Shown one piece after another: positions 1 to 8,322 of a DNA stretch of 10,597 nucleotides. The stretch's first letter is position 1. The number at the start of each line of letters is the position of its first letter. This DNA comes from Auxenochlorella pyrenoidosa (taxonomy: Eukaryota; Chlorophyta; Trebouxiophyceae; Chlorellales; Chlorellaceae). Below the pieces are notes generated by a model. It was not told where the DNA came from. It made no database searches and worked only from the letters and a program-made list of their open reading frames with translations. The stretch is from the NCBI GenBank assembly GCA_001430745.1, contig KQ481969.1, positions 230,410 through 241,006 on the forward strand. Direction: 5' to 3'. The position numbers were made by a program, and so were the translations under genes.

Positions 1-11
1 CTCCTGCCCAC

Positions 12-951
12 CTGGCTCCACTTCTCCTCTGGGAACTCGGTGACCGGTGCCACATACTGGATGCCAGCGCTGCGGGGGGCAAGGCAAGGCAGGTCGGCAA
101 TCAGGGCAGCGGCGGGGTGCGTCGAGCTGGAATGCGTGTGCCGGGCGTCTTAGTGAAGGTGGCAGGGAGGCCTGGCTGCCAGTGCGGTCAGCCTCCGGCA
201 CAGGTTGGCAGGGCCAGCCAGCGATTGGCAGCAGGTGGGTTCCGGCGGACGCCGGGCGGCCGCTCATGGACGCCCGCCAGCGGCCCTGCTGCCCAACACC
301 ACTGCATGAGCTCACTTGTTCACCAGGATGTCAAGCTTGCCATACTCGTCCTGCACCCGAGCCACCATGTCCCTGCCGCCGGGCAGGAGGGGCGGGACAG
401 GCCAGGGGTCGGCTCGTGCAGGATCGGTGTGCACGGTGCTGCTCGGGCACAGCGGTGCGCTCTGCCTCGGAATTTCGAACGCGGCCGCAGGCTGCTGCGG
501 CCCACGCGTGTCCCATCATCGCATACCACTACGTTCTAACTTTCGGCCACGCTCCCAGACCCACCTGATCTCCTGCGGCTGCAGCAGGTTAGCGGTGGAG
601 GTGCCCACGGTGGTGCCAAACTCGCTAGCTACTTTGGCCGCCTTGCTGCGCAGCTCCTCCTCGCTGACCAGGCCGTGCATGACGGTGGTGGCGCCGCCGG
701 CTGCCAGCTGGCGCAGGATGCCCATGCCGATGCCCGTGCTGCTGCCTGTGCAGCAGAGGAGCGGGCGGCAAGTGGGCAGCAGCGGCGGTGGGTTCGCAAG
801 GCGGTGAGAGCGGAGGCGGCAGGTGGGCGGGGTGCCTGCTGCGGCCTGTAGGTGGCCCTGCGCTCATTCCAGCAGCCATTGCATGGCCTCAATCACCTGT
901 GATCAGGGCCACTCGTCCCTTGAGCAGCTGGTTGAGCTGCTTCGCTGCCAT
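12..951 (-). CDS. D-3-hydroxybutyrate dehydrogenase-like short-chain dehydrogenase, 5' part of gene (exons 1-4)
   Basis: The gene is partial: the first 117 residues, read from the minus strand, with the 3' part before base 1. Exons are 951-897, 745-565, 372-316 and 69-12. Donors are GTGATT, GTGGGT, GTGAGC and GTGGGC, and every acceptor is CAG. The 351 bases join in one frame. Seen: ATG at 951, then KGRVALITG leading into TGSSTGIG (residues 18-25), the glycine-rich NAD(P)-binding motif of classical short-chain dehydrogenases, split by intron 1. NNAGIQ follows at 97-102 (split by intron 3), then FPEEKW at 110-115. The NNAGIQ + V/APV + F-P-x-E-K-W combination is, from family knowledge, typical of 3-hydroxybutyrate dehydrogenases (EC 1.1.1.30), which interconvert (R)-3-hydroxybutyrate and acetoacetate with NAD. 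The Gln of GIQ contacts substrate in bacterial enzymes. The catalytic Ser, Tyr and Lys would lie outside the window. No targeting peptide is obvious. It is divergent from the next gene, with 558 bases between start codons. Inference: a metabolic enzyme, possibly of bacterial ancestry. The SDR fold is very sure; the substrate is likely. Confidence 0.85.
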
Positions 952-1147
952 CCTGTCTGTCTTGCTGCCGAGACCGGTTAACCTTGCGGATCGATCTACT
1001 GCAAATGATCTGTTACTTCTACGGCGGAGTGTAGCCGCGAGCTAACAAAACAGTGCTGACTAAGTTTCGGAAGCCGTCAGCAAGTGGCGAGGAGGCGATC
1101 GGCACTGCAGCAAGACCAGCAGAGCCCCGGGGCGCGATCAGGCAGGG

Positions 1148-1167
1148 TGAAAGGCCATCACCTTTCA
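1148..1167. repeat. Perfect 7-base inverted repeat with 6-base loop
   Basis: TGAAAGG at 1148-1154 and CCTTTCA at 1161-1167 are exact reverse complements around the loop CCATCA. It lies in the shared upstream region, roughly 200 bases above the dehydrogenase start and 340 above the CBP60-like start. It could be a dimeric protein-binding site or a chance palindrome. Confidence 0.4.
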
Positions 1168-1242
1168 GTCCCACCATGCTGTGGGCCTGCTGAGAACCGT
1201 CTGGGGTGGCTTCACACATATTCAGCCTGCTTCGTACTGCAA

Positions 1243-1260
1243 GCATAATATTGCATAAAA
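1243..1260. promoter_or_regulatory. AT-rich island with TATA-like text in the divergent promoter
   Basis: The stretch GCATAATATTGCATAAAA is the only strongly AT-rich text in this intergenic region. TGCATAAAA read on the plus strand could serve as a weak TATA-like element for the CBP60-like gene. A similar TTATTGCATAATAT occurs in intron 11 of that gene at 4571-4584, so the text is not unique to promoters. Assignment is by composition only. Confidence 0.25.
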
Positions 1261-1465
1261 CGTCTGAGCAGCGTTCTGCGCTGTCTCGCGATTTCCCACG
1301 CAGCGCCCGACCGCACCGCGTCTTGGCCCGACCTTATCACCGCCGACACTGCTTTTGCAGAGCCAGGTTGCATGTTTGAGAGCAGCAGCAAGCCTGCCGG
1401 CGCCCTGTCTGGCCGGGGAGAGGGGGAGGCAGGGTACCTTCAATGCACCTCCGTGCCGCTGCTGA

Positions 1466-1473
1466 TCACGTCA
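1466..1473. promoter_or_regulatory. Possible bZIP site (ACGT core)
   Basis: TCACGTCA reads TGACGTGA on the other strand, the ACGT-core hybrid that plant bZIP factors of the TGA/ABRE type prefer. It lies 37 bases before the plus-strand ATG and before the inferred 5'-UTR acceptor, so it may be intronic. One 8-mer in 558 bases is weak evidence. Confidence 0.2.
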
Positions 1474-1509
1474 GCCCACGATTGAAACGCTCCTTCTTTT
1501 GCAGAGGCC

Positions 1510-4500
1510 ATGGCAGAGGCGATGGTGGAGGTTTCAGATGATCCTGGAGGCACCCCTCCAGAGCTGTGCCACTGCCCACCGGGCATGCTGGAGGTGAGGC
1601 CGCCGGCATGCCCCCGAGCGTGGGCGGCCCGGCATGTCATACTGTGCCATGCGCATCGCCCGCGAGCCGGGCCCCGTCTGCCCTGCTATCTACCCACAGG
1701 CCTACGTGTTACGGCGAATCCAGCACTTTAACTCGCAGCCAGCGATGGCACAGCGCCTGGGCCCCAAAGCAGCCGCTGCCCTGAGGGCGGCCACTGAAGA
1801 GCTGCTGGCGGCGCAGGCGCCAGGCAACGAGCTGATTGGCAGCGCTGCCCTGCATGAGCAAAGGGAGCTTCAGCTGGTGTGTCGCCACGACTGCCGGTGA
1901 GCTTGGAGAGGGTGAAGATTGAAACGTGCATAGAAGAAGGTTGGGGAGTGAGATTCGACATGCGAACCCCGTCCCAGCCGAACAAAACAGTCGGCGCCCT
2001 GGCTGCCCGCCCGCCCCGCGCCGCAGGCACCTGTGCTGCACCAGCGCGCAGTGCGTGCTGTGCGCGCAGAGCCAGGCGCGCCGCTGCGCCGCACCCTTTG
2101 CCTCCAAGTACCTGGTCGGGGATGCGCTGCGGGCGCCCTGCGGCGCCGCTGTGAGGTGGGTGCGCTCAGCTGGGCGGTCTGCAGCCATGGCAGGGCAGGG
2201 AGACCTCGAGGCCCTAAACTCTAAACAACGGCAATGCCCCCGGCATGCCTAGCGGCGCTGCCATTGGGTGAGCGAGACGCCCCCTTGTGAAGAAGGGCTC
2301 AGAGCCCCCGCCCCTGGCGGACGCACACATCCTTTCAGCCGCCTTGCTGAGCCTGCAGCTGGGCTCGCTGCACAGGCGTGCCTCAGGCTGTGCCCCGATC
2401 GCATGCTTGGCACTGGCCCCATGCGAAGCCGCCCCATGTGAACCTGCCGCGTGCCTGCCATGCGCAGGGTGGAGCTGGTGGACGGAATTAGCAGGAAGCT
2501 GGTCACAGACCATGGGCCCATCCAGCTGCAGGCAAGCCTCAAGCCATTATGGGCACAGCTCCCGGTGGTACATGTGTCATGCGACGTCAATTGGAGGGGG
2601 TGGGCTCTGAGGCTGCCATCCGGTGTTTCATGCGGCAGCACAGGTTCCGACTGCCTGCTAGCGACTGGTGTCAGTGAGGAGCGCTTCTGCCAGAGGCAGC
2701 ACCTGTGAGCTTGCCCGCCCGGCCGACTCGCCCGTCCCTGCTTGCAGGTGTGCATCGTCGACGCTCTGGCGCACGCTGAGCTGTTGCGCAGCGGGCCCAG
2801 CAGGCCGCCAGCAGAGGCTGACCTGGACCGCATCACCCTCTTGGCAAACCAGCAGGCAAGCATGGATGGGGGCTGCTGCAGGAGGCTCGGCACTGCCGTT
2901 CATGTTCCTGAGCGTGGGCCTCTGCTTGACAGCCCAGGTATCAGGCGATCGGTGAGCTTGATGGCGAGATAAGTATTCGATCGCGCCGCTCATGCCAACA
3001 GCACCGGCATCGTGGACTGCGCACCACTGCCACTTTTCTGAACCTGCAGGGCCAGCCGCTGCTGGTGGCCAAGGGTGTGCCTGCGGATGCCGCTGGCCGC
3101 CTGCTTCTGCCGCTTAGCAGCGGCACGGCGGTGCTACCAGATCTCAGCGTGACAGGTGGGGGTGGGTGGGGGCGGGATGGGGGTGGATTGTGGCGCTGCT
3201 TTCCGGGAAGAAGCTGAAAGCAAACTAACGCCAGTCTGCCCCCCCCGCAGGCAGCAGCGAGGCGCTGCTCTCTGGGAAGAAGGCCGCTTTCGCGCTGCTG
3301 CTGCGGGCGCTGGAGGCGCCTGCCGGGCAGCGCCGCAGGGACATCCCGCCAGCCGTGTCCGAAGGCTTTGTGGTGAGGAGACAGATGGGCAGCCTTGATA
3401 CCGCATCCGTGCTCCTGCCTGTGCGCTGGCAAGCGCACCTCCTTTGCTGCAAAGCGGTCCAGGATGCAGGGCGTGTGAAACAGGTCATTGCATGCGACGC
3501 ACCGGCGGCGGCCAGGGTGGCCCAGCCTGTGAGCCTGTTCCCTCTGCCGCCGCTTCTCTCCCCCAGGTGGCCACCCAGAGAGTGCGCACAGCAGCCAAGA
3601 AGGCCATCCCCCACCTGACGGACCCTGTATCCAAGATTGCCAGTGTGGGCGCCGCCACTCAGGCGAGGACGAGGGTAGCTTGCCGAGCTTTGACCGGTCT
3701 GCCAAGTTGTGGACAGTTGCAGGAGGGGGCAGGGCACGACGGCAGGCTCTGTGTAGGGGCTCAGCAACTGGCTAAGCCAGGCTGGTGGAAGCATCAATGA
3801 AGAGTGACAGGAGCTTGACAAATCACGGCCAGCCTCGTCTGTTGGGCACCCTTTGCACATGCCATCATGATGGCCCAGCCTCCACTCCAGGCTAAGCTTC
3901 CCGAATCCACCTTGCCGGCTTGTACTGAATCTTCCCACTCATTCTTCCCTCTGCCAGGCCAAGCTGCGCGACCTCAGGAAGGCTGCCTCTGAGGCAGGGG
4001 TGAACGAGTTGGCGCTGCCGCTCGCTGCCGTCACCACAGGTACGCGCTGCGCACGCTGGCTGAATCGGCGCAGATGCGGCAGGCAGCAGCGGTGACGTGG
4101 CCCGCCCCATCGTCCTTGCTCTTGATCTGCAGTCGGCGAGTTCCGGCAGTTGCTGGAGTGGGCGGAGAAGGAGCCGACGCGCTGCGAGCAGGCAAGTGTG
4201 CGCCATGGCGCCAGCTTGGGCCGGCATTGCGGGCAACGGCACATGCGGGCCAGCACGTGTCATTGCGACATTTTTCTTTCCCCCCTCACTGTGTCGACTG
4301 ACCACGTAATGTGGGTACAGGCACTAACCCCCACCCGCCTCAGTGCACGTCCCAACCAGCTTCCCAACCGCTTCCCTGAGGGCTGGTTCGCGATGCTGCC
4401 GGCTTCACTTGTCACTCAGTGCTGAGGCTGCACCTGAGCCGACTTCATCTCTGAGGTCTCTCTGCAGGTCCGCAAGATGCTCAAGCTGCAGAAGGGGTGG

Positions 4501-7500
4501 GAGGAGGCTCGGGAACACGCCCTGAAGGTGCGCCCCTGCTTTGCGGCACCAGCCGGGCTGGATTGTTACATTATTGCATAATATGGCAACAAGTTACGCA
4601 CCCTTCCAGGCAAAGGTGCTCACCAGGTGCTGATGTCAGATGCTGTTGTCAGATGCTGGACAAGAGGAGGAGGTGTGCCGCCGCTGGCGGCGACATACCG
4701 CACCACCAAACCAGTGCAGGAGTGCGAGGCCCCTCTGCCGCACCGCGGGTGTGCCTGTCCTGCCCTGCAGGCGGTGGGGGACGACAGCCGGCTGCGAGCC
4801 TTCTTTGTGGATAACACTCTCAGTACTGGTCTGCTGTTTGGCTGCCGGGGCGCCACGCCGCTGCTGGAAGAGCCGCTCGGTGAGGCTGGGCACCCGCCTG
4901 GCAGGGATGCGACGGACTGGGTGGTGTGTCAGCAGCTTGTGCAGCGGGCTGCTGCGAGGCATGGCGCTTCTGCCCTGAATGTTACGGCACCCTGAGTGCC
5001 ACGCCAGCATGCTATCAAACCTGCTTGCATTCAATATGCTGCAGGCTTGCTGGAGGCTGCAAACGACGACGGTGGCAAGCCCACGCTGCGAGCCACGCCG
5101 ACGGGCGCAGCGGCGGCTCAGCAGGCACCGCATGCCCAGCAGGCACAGCAGCTTGCAGAGCGCAGCGGCAGCGGCGGGTCGCCTGGCGCTGCGGCAGGGG
5201 AGGCGCGGCGCGTGAAGGTCATGTTGCAGCAAGCAAAGGTGGGCATGCCAGGCACCGACCGTGTTGAGAGCCTCACAGATGGCTCAAGCTGTGCACAAGC
5301 AGCAGCTGACTCACTGCTAGCGGGTCCCATCTGCAGCAGACGAGCCTGGTCGATTTTATCCAAAATGCTGACTGGATTCCTCCGATGTCTTGCCTTCCAT
5401 TCCCTGCAGGCCTGCTGGATGCGGGCGGGCCACCCCGGCTGGGCGCTGCTTGCGCTGGAGACGCCCGCATTCGAGCAGTGGGCGCACCGCCAGCAGGCAA
5501 GCGCAGCAGAGCTGCCCAGTGTCGCTACCCTTGCCTGCAACACCGGTGTGGCCTGCCCCATGTTGCCCCTTGAGCTAAGGATTGTAACCCTGAATCCATC
5601 ACTTGCAGGACCCCCTGATCCTGCCCAGCGATGTGGCAGCTGCAGCGATTCCGCCCGTGCCTCACAGTGGAGCCGGTAGCCTGCCAGCTGTCCCGCCGGC
5701 CCGGCAGCAGCAGCAGCAGCCGCAGGAGCAACAACAGCGCACGGCAGCAGCCTGCCTAGCAGCGGCTCGGGCTGCCACTCCAGCACTGCTGCTGTCTGAC
5801 ACAGGCACCGGCATGCTTGCAGGGGACGTCTGGTCGGGAGCTGCCGCCGCCGCCGCCGCAGCAGCAGCAGCAGAGGCGGACGCAGCGGCGCGGGGCAGTC
5901 CCAGCCCGGGCCTTCTTGTGTGTGCAGCGGGGGTCCCGCCAGGCAGCTTCATACCCTCCCCATTCCTGCACCAGCCCAGAAGCCCCTTCCTGCCACCCAC
6001 ACCGGGCGTCGGGCCGGCCCAGCTAGCTGCTTCGCCCATCCTCGCTCCAGCCGCAGGCAGGCAGGGGGCAGCTGTGGGCGGGAGCGGCAGCAGCAGGAGC
6101 AGAGCCAGGGGCACCCTTGCATCACAGCTACTGCAGTCGCTGGGCCGTGCTACGCCCACCCAACCCAGCAGCAAAGACCCGCCTACAGCACCAGCGGCCA
6201 CTGGTAGCCTGATGCCATTGCACGTCCAGCTCGCTGCATGCCCTGCAGTAGCGGGCCGGCCAGCCTCGCCTTTTGCCAGCAAGGGCAGGCAGCCCTCCCA
6301 GCAGAGCTTTCGCCCCCCCGCTGCAGATGTGGCGCCTTATGAGCCAGCGGCTGTGCCTGCTGCGCTGCCCGTGCTGCCCGTGCTGCCCAATGCCAAGCAG
6401 CTGCCAGCTGCCACGCAGCTGCCAGGCTTGGCACCGGCGATGCGGAGCCAGCATGGCAACCTGGCGGCTGTTGCCGTGCCGGTGGCACCTGCCATGCCGG
6501 CGGCAGGGCTCGTGCCAGCAGAGCAAGGGCTGGGCCGGCATGCCAGCCCGAGCTCAGTCGACTGGGCACAGCTGTTGCTGGTGAGTCTTGTTGGGCTGTC
6601 ACAGATGCGACAGTGGAGCACCGGTGCCTGCTGTAGGCCACCTGGCAGCCATGAGCTCCCAGCTGTGACCGCTCATGCACCCGCAGCGCTTGCCCCCACG
6701 CTGCCTGTACTACTTTGGGTGTCCTGCTTGACTCACTGCAACAAACCTTTTTGTTCAGGCTGTCTGCCGCGTCCAGCTCCAAAGGACAAGAAGCGCTGGC
6801 GTGCACTCGCTGCTTGCTGTCTCGTTGCAACCTCCAATCGGTGCCCCTGTACCGCCCGTACCGCCCATACCGCCCGTATCGCCCGTCCCGCCCGGTGCAG
6901 GAGGCATACAAGCCTGAGGGATCAAGCGGCTCCTCTGGCCTCAGCCTCCCGCCCAGCAGCACCGCCCCGGCAGGCCCGCAAGGCGCCTGGCCCTTGGGCG
7001 GGCTGGGCGGGCCGCTGCGGTCGGCGCCGCCGCTGGAGGGGCCGGGCGCCGCTCTGCTTAGGGTCATCAGCAGTGTACCCTCTGGTGAGGCGCCCCAGGG
7101 CTCAGCAGGGCGCAGCGTGGCGCAGCAGGGAATAGCAGGACGGTGATGGCAGGGCAGTGGTGCGCGATACAGCAGAGTAGTATACAGCAATATGCAGCAT
7201 CTTATGATGTAGCAGGGTACGGGCTAAGGGTGGGCAGGGCAGGGCAGGACAGGGCAAGGCAGGGGCCGCGGTTGAGGGGCTGGCCCTCGGATGCGAGCAC
7301 TCGTCCCTGGGTCGGGGTGTGTGAGGGCTTGCCCCACTGCGACGCCGACCCCCCATGTCCTGCCTGCAGCGGCCGCCCAGGAGCTGCTGGCCAGCCTCTC
7401 CGGCATGGACTGGGATACCATTGCCAGCTTTGACTGGGGGGAACAGATGCTGGCTGGCACCGACTGCCCAGCTGCAGCCACGGCAGAAGGGCCGGCGGAT

Positions 7501-7938
7501 GCGGCGGGCGCGGGCGCGGCGGGCGGAGGCGCCGCGTCCGCCGCCCCGGGGCCGGTGCTCCCCGACTGGTCAAGGCTGCTGTCCCTGAGCCCGTCTGACT
7601 GGGCCGCCGCCCTGCAAGACCTGCACAGCCAGCAGCAGCAGCCGCAGCCAGCAGCCGCGCCTCTGTCGCAGCAGCAGCAGGGTGGGACGGCGGCCCCGCC
7701 CAGCGGCAGACGTTCGAGCTCTCCCGATGCAGAACTGCAGCAGGAGATCTCGCTGATGCCCCAGCAGCTGCCACCCCTGCGGCAGGAGCAGCAGCAGCCA
7801 TCGCCGCCACCGCCGCCGGCAGGGGCCGCCCAGCCGCGCCAGCCTCCGGCAAGGCACAAGCGCACCCACAGCAAGATCAGTCCAATCAGCAGCGGCCTGG
7901 AAGGCATGAAGCTGGGGCGCGGCGGCACGCCGCCCTAG
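1510..7938 (+). CDS. CBP60/SARD1-like protein with long Ala/Pro/Gln-rich C-terminal tail (17 exons, 1073 aa)
   Basis: Exons: 1510-1593, 1700-1896, 2027-2155, 2468-2531, 2748-2855, 3050-3155, 3251-3372, 3567-3662, 3958-4039, 4133-4191, 4468-4527, 4771-4879, 5045-5238, 5410-5496, 5609-6580, 6901-7084, 7370-7938 (TAG). They sum to 3222 bases in one frame. Family resemblance, from memory of land-plant CBP60 proteins: LQL (85-87), then P-F..K..VGDALRA and GAAVRVELVDG (133-143) with CIVD nearby; QPLL (196-199) then LPDLSVTG; EGFVVATQRVRTAAKK...LTDPVSKI, the central domain (about 267-315); TVGEFRQLLEWAEKEP (about 329-344), then GWEEAREHALK and LRAFFVDNTLSTGLLF, the C-terminal domain to about 400. 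Residues 500-1073 are low-complexity: a Gln run at 532-542, 11 alanines at 577-587, five Asp-Trp motifs, and a basic stretch RHKRTHSK near the end. Plant relatives bind DNA and calmodulin and control salicylate immunity; here a nuclear regulator is inferred only. The start at 1510 has a GCCATGG context, but an acceptor at 1503-1504 leaves a further-upstream start possible. Exons 3 and 16 have in-frame alternatives. Confidence 0.65.
3156..3186 (+). other. G-quadruplex-type G runs at the 5' splice site of intron 6
   Basis: Starting at the GT donor (3156-3157), the intron reads as G runs of 5, 3, 5, 3, 5 and 2 separated by one- or two-base spacers. That is a strong intramolecular G-quadruplex pattern by composition. 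The same 95-base intron ends with eight C residues (3239-3246) before GCAG, so its two ends are also complementary to each other. Confidence 0.5.
6849..6893 (+). repeat. Five tandem 9-base units, consensus GTACCGCCC, before the exon 16 acceptor
   Basis: Five contiguous 9-mers read GTACCGCCC, GTACCGCCC, ATACCGCCC, GTATCGCCC and GTCCCGCCC. They supply the C-rich tract just upstream of the CAG acceptor at 6898-6900. The unit length is a multiple of three, so the array is open when read as protein: Tyr-Arg-Pro repeats in one frame, Val-Pro-Pro repeats in another. It is placed in intron 15 in the preferred model but would be coding in an alternative exon 16. Confidence 0.7.
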
Positions 7939-7970
7939 GCAGCAGGCCTCGCCGCCCTAGGCAGCAGGCC
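7928..7970 (+). repeat. Direct duplication of the stop-codon region (two 21-base copies)
   Basis: The 21 bases at 7928-7948, beginning CGCCGCCCTAGG and containing the TAG stop of the CBP60-like gene (7936-7938), recur exactly at 7950-7970, a 22-base period. The first copy encodes the last residues and stop; the second is 3' untranslated. Confidence 0.75.
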
Positions 7971-8322
7971 GCGCCTGCCGCAGTTTTGTCTTGCTTCTCA
8001 AACGTCTCGCCTTGCGCGTGCTGTGGCCTGGAGCCCTGCTTCATCTCAGCTTGCATCCGTGTGCGCGCATTCCCATGCAGTGTCTTGTTCCTCTTGCCAG
8101 CGCGAATGCTCTTCTCTGTCTGCGCTTCTGTTCCGCACGTTCTGCACGCATTTCACCCCCCGCCCTTCCCAACTGCAGCTTGCGACTTCGTTCTGCGACA
8201 GGCCGAGGCCAAGTTTCAAGGTTATTGCAGGCTGAGGCCAAGCCTCGCGTCGAAATGAGGGTACTGTGAATTGTCGGGCACTTCCGGGTAGAATCGATGG
8301 TTCCAGCAATAATTTGCCAATG
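7939..8322. other. Tail-to-tail intergenic region (3' ends of two convergent genes)
   Basis: These 384 bases lie between the stop of the CBP60-like gene (plus) and the stop of the PILS-like gene (minus), so they must hold both 3' untranslated regions and both poly(A) sites. I found no coding exon and no exact TGTAA, the green-algal poly(A) signal, on either strand. TGTGAA at about 8265 is the nearest plus-strand relative. An imperfect direct repeat, AGGCCGAGGCCAAG (8200-8213) and AGGCTGAGGCCAAG (8229-8242), is present with a 29-base offset. The two transcripts may overlap at their ends. Confidence 0.5.

Larger units (their letters stand above)
952..1509. promoter_or_regulatory. Shared upstream region between two divergent genes
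   Basis: These 558 bases separate the ATG of the dehydrogenase (minus, 951) and the ATG of the CBP60-like gene (plus, 1510), so both promoters must fit here or in upstream untranslated exons. Visible contents are a perfect 7-base inverted repeat at 1148-1167, an AT-rich island at 1243-1260 in otherwise GC-rich DNA, an ACGT-core site at 1466-1473, and a convincing 3' splice site (pyrimidine tract ending TTTTGCAG) at 1503-1504, just before the plus-strand ATG. No convincing coding exon was found. The acceptor suggests an intron in the 5' untranslated region of the plus-strand gene, so its transcription start is probably near or upstream of the AT-rich island. Confidence 0.5.

Noticed and set aside
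2938..2951. A 14-base microexon (GTATCAGGCGATCG followed by GTGAGC) in intron 5 of the CBP60-like gene
   Set aside because: It has good-looking splice sites but would put the next exon out of frame and into a stop. Joining 2855 directly to 3050 keeps phase 0 and matches the family spacing before the conserved P-L-L.
2941..3705. A 254-codon minus-strand frame
   Set aside because: It is antisense to several plus-strand exons and introns of the CBP60-like gene, starts with a non-ATG codon and has no recognisable motif.
4528..4770. A hidden exon between exons 11 and 12 of the CBP60-like gene (after TTCCAG at about 4610)
   Set aside because: Joining the two exons directly already gives the expected spacing between the W-x-x-x-x-x-HA and L-x-x-F-F-V-D blocks, so an extra exon is not needed.
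5603..7135. A 510-codon open frame on the plus strand, read as one intronless gene
   Set aside because: Its first part is real coding sequence (exon 15), but a strong GTGAGT donor at 6581 ends it. Past 6581 the text looks like intron, and the frame that continues into the final coding exon is a different one.
6183..7190. Long minus-strand open frame opposite the CBP60-like tail
   Set aside because: It is the complement of Ala/Pro/Gln-rich exons in very GC-rich DNA, which keeps antisense frames open by chance. No family motif is seen in its translation.
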